A DNA stretch of 43,830 nt from Syntrophorhabdus sp. (GTDB lineage Bacteria; Desulfobacterota; Syntrophorhabdia; Syntrophorhabdales; Syntrophorhabdaceae): the NCBI GenBank assembly GCA_012719415.1, contig JAAYAK010000315.1:1-43830 (forward strand), read 5' to 3'. Made by a program: the position numbers and the translations under genes. Of the stretch, positions 1 through 8,556 are shown piece by piece (positions within the stretch are counted from its first letter, which is position 1; every line of letters begins with the position of its first letter). The notes under the pieces are model-generated. The model worked only from the letters and a program-made list of their open reading frames with translations. It had not been told where the DNA came from and made no database searches.

Positions 1-1
1 G

Positions 2-415
2 CCCACCTACCTCGAGCCCTCGAAGAGCCCCCAGGGCCGCCGCTGGGCAGAGCTGGGAGAGAAGTACCCCCTTGTCCTCGCGACGGGCGTCAGGGACTTC
101 TACTACACCAACGCCATGCTCCACAACGTCAAGTCCGTCCAGAACTGGTCCCCCTACCCCAAGGCGGAGCTGGGACCCGAGACGGCGAAGAAGTACAGCG
201 TCGCCACCGGTGACGACGTCATCGTCGAGACGGACAGGGGCTTCGTGAAGATGAAGGCCTCCGTCGACGAGAGGGTCATGGAGGGCGTTGTCCTCGTGCC
301 CCACGGCTGGCCGGAAGAGGGGAACTGCAACAGGCTCACCGACTGCAACGCCCGGGAGCCCATCATGGGATACCCCGAGTGGAAAGGACTTTTGTGTTCC
401 ATACGGAAAGCGTGA
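2..415 (+). CDS. Molybdopterin oxidoreductase, C-terminal fragment (5' end outside window)
   Basis: This is the last 137 residues of a large molybdenum/tungsten bis-MGD oxidoreductase; the gene enters from the left edge already in frame. The visible part is the molybdopterin-dinucleotide-binding beta-barrel domain. It has a segment 'ATGVRDFYYTNAMLHN', then 'NWSPYPKAELGPETAKKY', a GDDVIVET strand turn and a terminal block HGWPEEGNCNRLTDCN followed by GYPEWKGLLCSI. That closing pattern is typical of the formate dehydrogenase/thiosulfate reductase/DMSO reductase family, where this domain clamps the cofactor. Substrate cannot be told from this piece. A strong terminator follows about 50 bp downstream, so it is probably the last gene of its operon. 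A molybdate uptake operon lies about 9 kb away. Confidence 0.85.
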   Translation, partial: PTYLEPSKSPQGRRWAELGEKYPLVLATGVRDFYYTNAMLHNVKSVQNWSPYPKAELGPETAKKYSVATGDDVIVETDRGFVKMKASVDERVMEGVVLVPHGWPEEGNCNRLTDCNAREPIMGYPEWKGLLCSIRKA

Positions 416-468
416 TATACCGGGGACACATGGGATAACCGCCTGAGAGGGGATGTTCGAAAATGACC

Positions 469-509
469 GGAAGTGACGGACCTATCATGGTTCGTCACTT
501 CCTTTTTTT
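469..509 (+). terminator. Rho-independent terminator
   Basis: A 10-bp perfect stem (GGAAGTGACG / CGTCACTTCC) is extended by four more pairs including one G-T wobble. It has a 6-nt loop and is followed by seven T residues. It sits just after the oxidoreductase gene and before two genes on the opposite strand. Confidence 0.9.
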
Positions 510-522
510 GTGTCAAAGGTCT

Positions 523-789
523 TTACTTCTTCTTCGTCGATGTCGATGTGTTCACGTCGAAGGAGGATGTCGTGGATGTGGATCTCTGGACCTCCTTCGT
601 TTTCACGGGGGTGGGCTCAGGCACGGCAGGCACCTTCACGTCCTCGATCTTCTTCCCCGCCGCCTGCTCAAGCTGCTGCAGGGCCGGGCCTTTCTTCTTC
701 TGCTGCGCCGATGAAACACCGAAACTGCAGATAACGAGCGCGATGATCGCCACAACTGTCAGGACCGTTCTCAAAACCGTGTTCTTCAT
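523..789 (-). CDS. Small exported protein, unknown function
   Basis: An 88-residue protein with an N-terminal signal peptide: MKNTVLR, then a hydrophobic stretch to about residue 26, with likely cleavage after the SSA of 'GVSSAQQ'. The mature part is short and polar. It has a lysine run, a LQQLEQAAGKKIEDVKVP segment, a proline-rich middle and a Ser/Thr/Lys-rich tail ending in KKK, so it is probably disordered. The start is supported by GGAG seven bases upstream of the ATG. It lies 30 bp downstream of the next small exported protein on the same strand, so the two are probably co-transcribed. No family is recognised; export is inferred from the signal peptide only. Confidence 0.6.
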   Translation of the reverse strand: MKNTVLRTVLTVVAIIALVICSFGVSSAQQKKKGPALQQLEQAAGKKIEDVKVPAVPEPTPVKTKEVQRSTSTTSSFDVNTSTSTKKK

Positions 790-821
790 GGTCTTTCTCC
801 TTTGTCCTTCATTATGATGTC

Positions 822-1121
822 CTATTTCGCCTGTCCGTAGGTCCCCTTGTGGTTGATCTGCGGCACGGTGTACCGCGGGGAGTTCCTCACGCGCTCCTTG
901 ATCCTCTCGCGCTCAGCCGTGTAGCTGCCGGAATTACTGCTATTTTTGCCTTTCTCGCTCCGGGAGCTCGTTGCGACATAGTCCTGGTAGGAAGGGTCGG
1001 CTGCCGTCCCGGCATACTTGAAATACTCCTGCGGGGTCGTCTTCACATTGTCCGCCCCGAAACACAGACCGGTGGTCGCCAGAAGGGTCAGAATAACTGC
1101 TGCGCTCAGGATTCTTTTCAT
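822..1121 (-). CDS. Small exported protein, unknown function
   Basis: A 99-residue protein starting MKRILSAAVILTLLATTG, a clear signal peptide with likely cleavage near 'CFGAD'. The mature region is polar, with YFKYAGTAADPSYQDYV, a Ser/Lys-rich linker and a basic helix-like ERERIKERVRN segment. The ATG at 1121 is preferred over two in-frame ATGs 15-18 bases upstream because AGGAG sits seven bases before it. It probably forms a two-gene unit with the exported protein that follows. I do not recognise the family. Confidence 0.6.
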   Translation of the reverse strand: MKRILSAAVILTLLATTGLCFGADNVKTTPQEYFKYAGTAADPSYQDYVATSSRSEKGKNSSNSGSYTAERERIKERVRNSPRYTVPQINHKGTYGQAK

Positions 1122-1139
1122 TTTCGGTCTCCTCATCAT

Positions 1140-1526
1140 TTTTCAAGGTAAGACAAGGGAACGGAAAAAAAGTTCCACAAAAGAAATGTTGCGGGCTGCG
1201 GGTCAAAAACCTTAAAGGCCGTTCCAGGTCCTGTCAGACTGTTGGCAAAATGCCTTTCTACGTCATTCCGGCGACGCCGCCCTTGCTTCGTCATTCCGGC
1301 GAAGGCCGGAATCCAGGAAGAGTCCTGTTACGGCAAAGAACACACAAAAGATAATACCGCGAGAGCACGATAGGGGAAATGCCGTGAGACCGTTCTGTGT
1401 CAGGCGGTCGTATGCTGCCAGTCCTTTCTGGATTCCGGCCTTCGCCGGAATGACGAGAGACGGACCGGATGGGGGCGACTTTATCAACAGCCTGCCAGGT
1501 CTTTAACTCGCGACCCGGAACAGTCT
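1140..1526. repeat. Palindrome-ended repeat element (MITE-like)
   Basis: This gene-free stretch holds two copies, in inverted orientation, of a 29-bp sequence at 1288-1316 and 1428-1456. Each arm is itself a hairpin (CCGGCCTTCGCCGG core). A third, shorter partial copy (cgtcattccggcg) starts at 1261. The roughly 110 bp between the arms contains no gene I can support. This core (ATTCCGGCCTTCGCCGGAATGACG) belongs to a dispersed palindromic repeat type common in proteobacterial genomes. The element lies downstream of the HDAC-like gene and could fold into a transcript end. Confidence 0.7.
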
Positions 1527-2885
1527 TCATAACGTGTTTTCCCGCCCGGTTTTCGTTTCGAAGGTCTTGTATTCATCGTTTATCCTGTCCTGCAGGTAGA
1601 GGTAGCCGTAGCCGGGCCTTTTCTTCATTTCTTCGTAATCCTGCCGTGCCCGCGCCGCGCAGTCGGGGCAGCAGGCGGCGGGCAGTGAGACGCAGAAAAC
1701 GGAATAACTGCGGCCGCTGTGGTGGACGCAGGATGACGAGATGCGGCGGTAGCCGCAGCAGTCCGGGCACATCCTTAGGTCGAGACGCTGCTCTTCCTGG
1801 AGGTACTCCGTGTCATAAAAGATGCTCCGGGAACTGCCGTAGAACTCGCGGCCTTCTTTGCGGTTCGCCTCCACCACCTTTTCCCTCTCCCGGAAGGCGG
1901 CAAGCTGGTGCGCGACGAGGGACCGGATATAGTCCATGTTCTTCGTCGATTCCTTGAAACGGGATGGATTGTAGTCCGGTTCGCGCAGGTTGGAGAAGTC
2001 GATCCCCGCCATGGCCATGATAATGCCCATGTTGATGTAGGGCAGTGCCGTCTCCACGGAGTACCCGCCTTCCAGGACCGCTATGTCGGGCCTGAGCTTC
2101 TGGTTCAGGATGGCATAACCCCGGGCGGTGAAGCTCATGTTCGCCAGGGGGTCGCTGTAGTGGTTGTCCTGCCCCGCCGAGTTGATCACCAGCTCGGGCT
2201 TGAACTCATCGAGTATGGGCAGGACGAGGTTATCCATTATATAATGGATGCCTTCGTCCGTCGTCCTTGGAGCCATGGGTATGTTTATGGTGGTGCCGTG
2301 GGCCAGCGGCCCTCCGAGCTCGTTCGTGAATCCCGAGCCGGGGTAGAGGGTGCGCCCGTCCTGGTGGAAGGATATGAAGAGGACGTCGGGATCGTGCCAG
2401 AATATCTCCTGGCTGCCGTCGCCGTGATGGACATCGGTGTCGACGATGGCCAGGCGCTTGATCCCGTATGTCCGGCGCAAATACTCCACCATGACGGCCT
2501 CGTTGTTGATGTCGCAGAAACCACGGTTGCCGTGAACGACGGTCATGGCATGGTGGCCGGGCGGGCGGATGATGGCGAAGGCGTTCTTCACCTCCTTCTG
2601 CATAAAGGCGTCGGCCATCACCATGGCGCATCCCGCCGATACCATGTGCGCCTCGGTCACGCGGCTCTCCACATCAGGGACGCAGAAGTGAACGCGGGAG
2701 ACGTCCTTTGCCGAGGCAAGGCGGGGATGGTACTCCCGCACCTCGGGCATGTCCATGATCCCTTCCTCGAAGAGTTGGTCCCGGGTATAGAGAAGTCTTT
2801 CCTCCCTCTCGGGATGGGTGGGGCTGATCGCCCAGTCAAAGGCGGGAAAAAATATGACCCCCGTGGGTCTGTCCGTCGTTTTCAT
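1527..2885 (-). CDS. Histone deacetylase-like (AcuC/AphA/HDAC superfamily) amidohydrolase
   Basis: A 452-residue zinc amidohydrolase of the arginase/deacetylase fold, expected to remove acetyl groups from lysine, polyamines or small amides. Visible motifs are RPPGHHA (His111/His112 general acid-base pair), DTDVHHGDG (zinc ligands Asp151 and His153), SAGQDNHYSDP (zinc ligand Asp240) and EGGYS (catalytic Tyr275). After the catalytic domain there is an unusual Cys-rich tail at about residues 375-425, with CPDC, two isolated Cys, CC and CPDC, which looks like an added zinc-binding module. The ATG directly follows the stop codon of the upstream hydantoinase gene, and AGGGGG lies nine bases before it, so the two are translationally linked. 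It is the last gene of the operon. Confidence 0.85.
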   Translation of the reverse strand: MKTTDRPTGVIFFPAFDWAISPTHPEREERLLYTRDQLFEEGIMDMPEVREYHPRLASAKDVSRVHFCVPDVESRVTEAHMVSAGCAMVMADAFMQKEVKNAFAIIRPPGHHAMTVVHGNRGFCDINNEAVMVEYLRRTYGIKRLAIVDTDVHHGDGSQEIFWHDPDVLFISFHQDGRTLYPGSGFTNELGGPLAHGTTINIPMAPRTTDEGIHYIMDNLVLPILDEFKPELVINSAGQDNHYSDPLANMSFTARGYAILNQKLRPDIAVLEGGYSVETALPYINMGIIMAMAGIDFSNLREPDYNPSRFKESTKNMDYIRSLVAHQLAAFREREKVVEANRKEGREFYGSSRSIFYDTEYLQEEQRLDLRMCPDCCGYRRISSSCVHHSGRSYSVFCVSLPAACCPDCAARARQDYEEMKKRPGYGYLYLQDRINDEYKTFETKTGRENTL

Positions 2886-4562
2886 CTATGCCACCCCCTT
2901 GTATTCATGAATGAATCCGGGGGCGATCTGTATCCCCACGTCAAAGAGCTTGCCTTCCTGCTCCCAGCCGCGGATCATGTTGAACTGCTCCTCCAGATAC
3001 ACATGTGCCTCGTCCGCATAATCGGCAAGCCCCCGTTCGCGGCTTGCCTCCTTGAGACAATTCAGCGCCAGTTCTTTTGCGTCTTCGAGCTGGAAACTGC
3101 GTTTCTCGACGGCACCCCTCAACCCTCCCGGCGAACCCGTGTAGGTCCGCCGGGCCGTGTCGACGTGGACCTCCACCGCGAGTGTGGGCCGCGCCACGGC
3201 CGCCCCCAGGGCATTGGCGACAGGGGAGTAGCGGTGCAGGAAATGCTCGACGCCCATCCGCTTGGCCAGCATGGGCACGATGGCGGGAGCCGCCGCTCCT
3301 ATCCCGATCACCCGGTGGAGTTCGAACTTCCTCCTGTGCACCACCTCCCAGACCTTGTAGGCAGGCTCATCCTCCCAGAGACCGAACATTTCCTCGATGT
3401 TGCGCTCCAGCCTGTCGACCACCTCATCGGCCACCTTTTGGCACAATTCCGCGAGGGACGTGCCGAGACGCCTGGCGACGGACTCGAGCTTCTCTCGGGA
3501 CGCATCGGTGTCTCCAAGACGGAGACCGTTCAAGAGGTTGAAGGCATCCGTCACCGTCGGCTCAGAGCCTCCCAGGCAGGCGGCGGGACCGAGGCGCATG
3601 GGGCCCACCCGCAATTCCCCCGATTCATCGTACACGCGGCTGTCGCCGCCGAGTGGTATGGACCGCACCGCGAAGGCATTGATGTGCGTGAGGTGGCCGT
3701 TGATGAGGGCCCCCTTCGAGGCATACAGAGGCGCTCCCTCGATGACGAGGCTGATGTCGGAGGTCGTTCCGCCGATGTCCACGGAAACGGCGTTGAGGGA
3801 TTCGAGGCTCAAGGCCATCGTCCCCATCGTGCTCGCGGCCGGCCCGGAGAACACCGTCTCACAGGGCCGCTTCCGGCTGGCCTCGAGGGTCGTGGTACCG
3901 CCATCGGCCTTCAGGATGTGAACGTCGCTTCGCGGCACCCGTGCCCGTATGGCGGCCTCGATGCTGTCGGCAAAGCGGTTCCACTCCCTCATGGTCATCG
4001 CCGTGTAATAGCAGGTCACGGCGCGCCGCGGGAAATTGAGCCTTCCAGCGATTTCGTTGCTCGTGCACACATCCATGTGTGGGTACAGGGACGCCAGGCG
4101 GTCCTTGACCATCCTTTCGTGGGCGTCGTTGCGATTCGAGAATTTCCCCGCCACGGCCACCCTCTCGATACCGGAATCATGGACCTTCCTCAGCACCTCT
4201 TCCACCTCTTTCACGTCGAGGGGCTCTATCTCCCTGCCGCGAAAATCCATGCCCCCTTTCAGGAAATAGGTGTCGGAACTTATCCTGTAGGCTGAAAAGG
4301 GCAGACCGCTGCCGGGAAGAAGGATAAGCGCCGTGCGCTCCCCCCGCCCCGTTGCGAGGAGGTTGGTGACGAGCGTGGTGGAGAGGACTATCCTGCGCAC
4401 GTCCTTCGCGCCCCCGCGCGCGAGGAGCTCGTCCAGCACGGACAGGAGGGTGCCTTCAAGATCGTTCTCGTCCGTCGGATGCTTGACGCTCAAAAGGACC
4501 GACCCTTCCGAAAAGAGGACCCCGTCCGTGTATGTGCCGCCCACATCTATGCCGATCAGCAT
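2886..4562 (-). CDS. Hydantoinase/oxoprolinase family protein (HyuA-like)
   Basis: A protein of about 558 residues of the ATP-dependent hydantoinase A/5-oxoprolinase family (sugar kinase/actin-like ATPase fold), which opens cyclic amides with ATP hydrolysis. The first phosphate-binding motif is IDVGGTYTDG at the N-terminus. The second is VDIGGTTSDISLV mid-protein, with FSGPAAS before it and GGDSRV after it. The ATG at 4562 is chosen because GAGGTG lies just upstream; an in-frame ATG 30 bases earlier has no such site. No hydantoinase B subunit is visible in the window, so it is either a stand-alone type or has a different role. It is adjacent to the HDAC-like amidohydrolase with no spacing, so the two may act in sequence on an amide or cyclic-amide substrate; that is inference. 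Confidence 0.85.
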   Translation of the reverse strand: MLIGIDVGGTYTDGVLFSEGSVLLSVKHPTDENDLEGTLLSVLDELLARGGAKDVRRIVLSTTLVTNLLATGRGERTALILLPGSGLPFSAYRISSDTYFLKGGMDFRGREIEPLDVKEVEEVLRKVHDSGIERVAVAGKFSNRNDAHERMVKDRLASLYPHMDVCTSNEIAGRLNFPRRAVTCYYTAMTMREWNRFADSIEAAIRARVPRSDVHILKADGGTTTLEASRKRPCETVFSGPAASTMGTMALSLESLNAVSVDIGGTTSDISLVIEGAPLYASKGALINGHLTHINAFAVRSIPLGGDSRVYDESGELRVGPMRLGPAACLGGSEPTVTDAFNLLNGLRLGDTDASREKLESVARRLGTSLAELCQKVADEVVDRLERNIEEMFGLWEDEPAYKVWEVVHRRKFELHRVIGIGAAAPAIVPMLAKRMGVEHFLHRYSPVANALGAAVARPTLAVEVHVDTARRTYTGSPGGLRGAVEKRSFQLEDAKELALNCLKEASRERGLADYADEAHVYLEEQFNMIRGWEQEGKLFDVGIQIAPGFIHEYKGVA

Positions 4563-4598
4563 GTTGTTCACCTCTTGTCTTTCCCCGGGCATCCGGGG

Positions 4599-5513
4599 TC
4601 ATTCAAATTCTTCGAACTCCTCCGCGGAGTAGAAAAGGTGGGTCTCCCGTATCCTTTCCCCGTCGAGGCTGCCGTCGAGAATGGATACCTCGGCCCGGGA
4701 CCTGAATACCTGTGCCCGGTCCTCAAGCTCCGCGAGGCGGTTGTCGAGGCCCCTTTCCCGGATGATGTCCTTGACGGCGCGGAAGATCTCCTCGCTCCCG
4801 TGGAGGAACACTCCTTCATCGAGGATCTTGATGGCGACCATGCGCTTGAAGTCGTCGAAAGCCGCCTGCTCCCTCACGCGCATGAGCCTCTTTATCTTGT
4901 AGTCCACTTCCTCGTTAACGGCGGGGTCGATGAGCATCCTGTACTTCCTGCGGTATATCAGGTCATCGAGCCTGCCTATGGGCCCGTCCTCCACCCCGTC
5001 ATCGGTGACCACCACGAGGTCGATATCGGAGCCGCGCACGAGCTTTCCCGTGCTGCGCTCCGGACGGGGCACATCGTGGGCCATATCGTACACGATGTCC
5101 CCGGCGATGATGAAACACATCCGGCCGGCCATTTCCGCCGCGTCCTCGTACTCGTCCATGACATCAAGGACCATCCGGCGGGCGCGGTCGAACTTGAGTC
5201 TGCTTATCTCCCGGATCCGCTCACCCAACGCGAGGCACCTGTCCTCGAGGGTGGCCCTGTCGCCGGACAGGCCGACGACGCAGTAGGTGAGGAATTCCCG
5301 GAGGATGGACGGGGAGAGGCGGGCGAAACCCTCGACGTGGCGGTCGAGCCTCATGTACCTTCTGCCCAGGGACCGGACCTCGAGTCTATCTGAGGTCCTG
5401 CACGCCCTCCACAGGAGCAGGCTGTCCGTCCGCATCTCCTTCTGGATCTCAAAACCCGTCAGGGGGCCTCTCGCGCCGATGAGACCCACAATTGCTTCTT
5501 CAATACCGCTCAT
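4599..5513 (-). CDS. Nucleotidyltransferase-like protein with helical N-terminal region
   Basis: A protein of 304 residues. Residues 161-165 are GSDID followed by LVVVTDD, the G-S-x-D-x-D catalytic signature of the DNA polymerase beta-like nucleotidyltransferase fold. The N-terminal 80 residues (EEAIVGLIGARGPLTGFEIQ) look like a winged helix-turn-helix, followed by a helical stretch. The C-terminal part is charged, ends in EEFEEFE and may bind a partner. Start: ATG at 5513 is the simplest choice, but a GTG at 5534 in the same frame is an alternative, since the ATG lacks a well-spaced ribosome site. It lies between glmM and the hydantoinase gene in the same operon. Substrate is unknown; it could modify RNA, protein or a small molecule. 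Confidence 0.65.
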   Translation of the reverse strand: MSGIEEAIVGLIGARGPLTGFEIQKEMRTDSLLLWRACRTSDRLEVRSLGRRYMRLDRHVEGFARLSPSILREFLTYCVVGLSGDRATLEDRCLALGERIREISRLKFDRARRMVLDVMDEYEDAAEMAGRMCFIIAGDIVYDMAHDVPRPERSTGKLVRGSDIDLVVVTDDGVEDGPIGRLDDLIYRRKYRMLIDPAVNEEVDYKIKRLMRVREQAAFDDFKRMVAIKILDEGVFLHGSEEIFRAVKDIIRERGLDNRLAELEDRAQVFRSRAEVSILDGSLDGERIRETHLFYSAEEFEEFE

Positions 5514-5563
5514 TTCCTTGATCTTCCGTGCCACGCGCGGACGCGCGGGAAGCTCCCGCCTCT

Positions 5564-6913
5564 CTAACCGAGGTGGGCCCTGATCGCGTCCGCGATCTCG
5601 GCACAGTGCCTTTCCGTAACCGCGTCGGTCGGTCCTTCGACCATCACCCTGCACATGTTCTGGGTGCCGGAATAACGCACGAGGACGCGTCCCTCGTCGC
5701 CAAGTTCCTTCTCGACCCCCTCTATCACCGCCATAACCTGGGGTATGGTGGCGATATCGGGTTTGCTCCTGACATCGACGTTGATGAGCTTCTGGGGATA
5801 GACGTCCATCCACTTCGCCAGCTCCGACAGGGGCTTGCCTGTTCTGACCATGGCCGCGACAAGCTGGAGGGCGGTGATGATGCCGTCACCCGCGGTGTGA
5901 TGGTCGAGAAAGATCATGTGCCCCGAATCTTCTCCCCCCACCACGCCGCCGAGGCGTATCATGTCCTCGAGAACGTAGCGGTCGCCGACCTTCGACGCGT
6001 GGTACCTGAAACCATATTTCCTGCAGGCGACCCTGAGCCCGAGGTTACTCATCACGGTGCTCACCAGGAGGTCGTTCTTCAGTCTGCCCTGATCCTTCAG
6101 CATCCTCGCGCAGATGAGAAGGGTCTGGTCGCCCGTTATCTCCCGCCCCTTCTCGTCGACGGCGATGAGGCGGTCGCCGTCCCCGTCGAAGGCGAGCCCG
6201 ACCGCCGCGCCGGTCTCCACGACCCTTTGCCTGAGGTCCTCCGTGTGCTGCGAGCCGCACCTGTCGTTGATGTTGATACCGTTCGGGGCATTGTGGATGA
6301 CCTCGATGTCGGCACCCAGCTCCCAGAAGGTGTCGGGAGCGACCCTGTACGTCGCCCCGTTGGCGGTGTCGAGGACGATCTTCATCCCCTCGATGGAGAG
6401 GTCGCGGGGAAAGCTGTTCTTCACGAAGACGATGTACCTGCCGTGGGCGTCCTCGAGGCGGAAGGCCTGTCCCATTTCCCGGACAGGCGGGACGAGGCCG
6501 TGCAGGGTGTTGCTCATCATCAGCTCCTCGATGGCCTCCTCCTGTTCGTCGGAGAGCTTGAAGCCGCTGCCGTTAAAGATCTTTATCCCGTTGTCCTGAT
6601 AGGGGTTGTGGGAGGCGGAGATCACGATCCCCGCGTCGGCGCGCATGCTCTGGGCTATGAAGGCTATCCCCGGCGTCGGCAGGACGCCGACGAGATAGGG
6701 GTTGCCCCCCATGGAGGTTATCCCCGATTCCAGTGAGCCCTCGAGCATGTACCCGGAGATGCGCGTGTCCTTCCCGATCACGATCCGGGGACGATCATGC
6801 GTCTTCTTCAGGAGATAGACCACGGCCTGTCCGATGGCAAAGGCTATCTCCGCGTTCATCGGATACCGGTTCGCTTCCCCCCGGACACCGTCGGTACCAA
6901 AAAGTTTACCCAT
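5564..6913 (-). CDS. glmM: Phosphoglucosamine mutase
   Basis: A 449-residue alpha-D-phosphohexomutase that converts glucosamine-6-phosphate to glucosamine-1-phosphate on the way to UDP-GlcNAc, peptidoglycan and LPS. It begins MGKLFGTDGVRGEAN, the family N-terminus. The phosphoserine motif ISASHNPYQDNGIKIF places the catalytic Ser at residue 101. The metal-binding loop is FDGDGDR, the sugar-binding loop is GGEDSGHMIF, and the C-terminal phosphate-binding loop is VRYSGTQNMCRVM. Length is normal for the family. ATG at 6913 is preferred over a GTG six bases upstream, because GAGG is seven bases before it. The preceding gene in the operon is a beta-helix sugar-nucleotide-type protein, consistent with a role in the same pathway. 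Confidence 0.95.
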   Translation of the reverse strand: MGKLFGTDGVRGEANRYPMNAEIAFAIGQAVVYLLKKTHDRPRIVIGKDTRISGYMLEGSLESGITSMGGNPYLVGVLPTPGIAFIAQSMRADAGIVISASHNPYQDNGIKIFNGSGFKLSDEQEEAIEELMMSNTLHGLVPPVREMGQAFRLEDAHGRYIVFVKNSFPRDLSIEGMKIVLDTANGATYRVAPDTFWELGADIEVIHNAPNGININDRCGSQHTEDLRQRVVETGAAVGLAFDGDGDRLIAVDEKGREITGDQTLLICARMLKDQGRLKNDLLVSTVMSNLGLRVACRKYGFRYHASKVGDRYVLEDMIRLGGVVGGEDSGHMIFLDHHTAGDGIITALQLVAAMVRTGKPLSELAKWMDVYPQKLINVDVRSKPDIATIPQVMAVIEGVEKELGDEGRVLVRYSGTQNMCRVMVEGPTDAVTERHCAEIADAIRAHLG

Positions 6914-6947
6914 GATCACCCCTCACTCGCCTCGCACCTTTTCCGCC

Positions 6948-8198
6948 TCATCTGCCGAACATGTTGAGGGACGGCAGCAGCTCCTGCACCTTCCCGCAAA
7001 AGGTATCCACGATCTCCTGCAGCCATGCCGTGCCCTTGCCCGAGGTCTCGGTATCAAACCCCCGTACGGTCTCTACGTAGTCCGCGCCGCCGGCGCTCTT
7101 CAGTTTCCCGGCGAGGGCGAGAAAACCGTCCCGCGACCGTCCCGCGAGGTCGTCCTCCGGCGGGGACATGAAGATCCCTTCCATCTCTCCGAACCTCTCG
7201 TATAATTCGCTCCTCCCGTCGCCGTCCTTCCCTGCTCTCGCCCCGTGCTCCGGCCTTTGCGCCTTTTCCGCCAGCATCCGAAGCCTCTTGAGACGCTCCG
7301 TCTTCGCCAGGGTCAGCGTATCCATGAGCCCCGAGAAGATGAGGTCCCCGAACTCACGCGCCTCGAGGAAGGGGCGGCGCACGTGCAGGTACCACTGCTC
7401 CAGCGCCACCAGGTTGGCGATGTAGATGACATTGTTCCCCATGATGCGGTGGAGGTTCGGATAGGTCCCCGGCCTGACATCCATCGTCTTCGCCGAATGC
7501 GTCTTTCCCACGATGAGCTTGTTGTCTGCCGGAAAATCGTTCCTCAGCACCGAGTTGGCGGCGACCACGTTCCCATACCCCATCCTGATGGGACCCACGA
7601 GACCCCCCTGGCCGCCGAGGAAGATGGGGGGCTGGTTGAGCATGACCCCGCGCGGGACATCCCCGATGAGGGATGGCGTCGTCTTGTCGCCGTCGGGTGT
7701 GAAATTGAAGTGGATATAGGAGCTTCCCACCTCGCTGTGGTTCCTGCGGCTCGTCCCTCCCGCCATCAGGCAGTCGCAGAAGTTGATGAGGCTCCCCAGG
7801 GTCACGAAAGGAAAGAGTATCGTCTGCTTCAGGCCCACGCAATGCGCCCCGCCGGCCTCCTCCTCGATGATGCAGCCTTCGCGCACCTCAGCGCCGAGGC
7901 CCATGTTCGACTTGTCCAGGAAGACAGACCCAGCGAAGTAGCCCCCCTTCAGTTCCACCTTCTGTCCCAGCCGGCAATCATCAATGGTGACGGGCCCCTC
8001 GAAGCCGATCCTGGCACCGGCGGATATGACCGTCCTCGCACCGTAGATCCTGCACCCGGGGTAGATCCTGACGTCAGTCCCCGATATGTGATCGATGTTC
8101 ACCTCGTCACCCACATCCAGGGTCAGCGGGTTCGGGATGTCGACACCTTTCCTGATCATCTGCACAACCTTATCGTGGCATCGAGGCTGAACATCCAT
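6948..8198 (-). CDS. UDP-GlcNAc pyrophosphorylase-related left-handed beta-helix protein
   Basis: A 416-residue cytoplasmic protein. Roughly residues 30-260 show hexapeptide-repeat-like spacing (VRIYPGCRIYGARTVISAGARIG, then VTIDDCRLGQKVEL), as in the left-handed beta-helix acyltransferase domain of GlmU. The segment GGTSRRNHSEVGSSYIHFNFTP and GNNVIYIANLVALEQWY mark a distinct family usually annotated as UDP-N-acetylglucosamine pyrophosphorylase-related. There is no N-terminal nucleotidyltransferase (Rossmann GGxGTRM) domain, so pyrophosphorylase activity by itself is unlikely. The C-terminal 130 residues are helical. The start has GGAGGAG upstream. It is the first gene of the operon and 34 bp before glmM, which supports a role in amino-sugar nucleotide synthesis or in acylating such a sugar. 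Confidence 0.7.
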   Translation of the reverse strand: MDVQPRCHDKVVQMIRKGVDIPNPLTLDVGDEVNIDHISGTDVRIYPGCRIYGARTVISAGARIGFEGPVTIDDCRLGQKVELKGGYFAGSVFLDKSNMGLGAEVREGCIIEEEAGGAHCVGLKQTILFPFVTLGSLINFCDCLMAGGTSRRNHSEVGSSYIHFNFTPDGDKTTPSLIGDVPRGVMLNQPPIFLGGQGGLVGPIRMGYGNVVAANSVLRNDFPADNKLIVGKTHSAKTMDVRPGTYPNLHRIMGNNVIYIANLVALEQWYLHVRRPFLEAREFGDLIFSGLMDTLTLAKTERLKRLRMLAEKAQRPEHGARAGKDGDGRSELYERFGEMEGIFMSPPEDDLAGRSRDGFLALAGKLKSAGGADYVETVRGFDTETSGKGTAWLQEIVDTFCGKVQELLPSLNMFGR

Positions 8199-8556
8199 AT
8201 CCGGTCTCCTCCGTAAAGACTGACGGGCCTGTCAAGATCGTCGAATCATCTGGACCATTTATCGTATGGGAATGATACCAGTTTTTCCCCTGTCTTTGCA
8301 ACATCCCGCCCGGTCATGGACGTCGGGTCACATCTGTCCAAGATACGTCTACTGCAACGGACACGCGGACTCTCCAGAGCAATCCAGGGAAACAGGAATA
8401 ACCAATGACCAAATTCCAATGACCAATGAGAAAGATAATGACCAATTGACCAATGACCAATCCACCCTGACCGCACGAAAGAAGAGACCAACCTCGTCCG
8501 GAATGGAGGATCTACCTGTCCTCATCCCTTGTTCCATAAGGAGGGTATTCCGGGAA
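8199..8556. repeat. Intergenic stretch with short tandem repeats
   Basis: This region between two divergent transcription units holds a degenerate tandem array at about 8397-8463, built on ATGACCAA / CCAATGACCAAT units in direct order. Open frames crossing it give low-complexity peptides and I do not support them as genes. The end near 8200-8260 should carry the promoter of the minus-strand operon. I see a TTGACA on the minus strand near 8232 but no convincing -10. Confidence 0.5.

Noticed and set aside
1908-4295. A 795-codon plus-strand open frame opposite the HDAC and hydantoinase genes
   Set aside because: It mirrors the codons of two well-recognised minus-strand genes in GC-rich DNA, has no domain and low-complexity His/Gly/Val-rich content.
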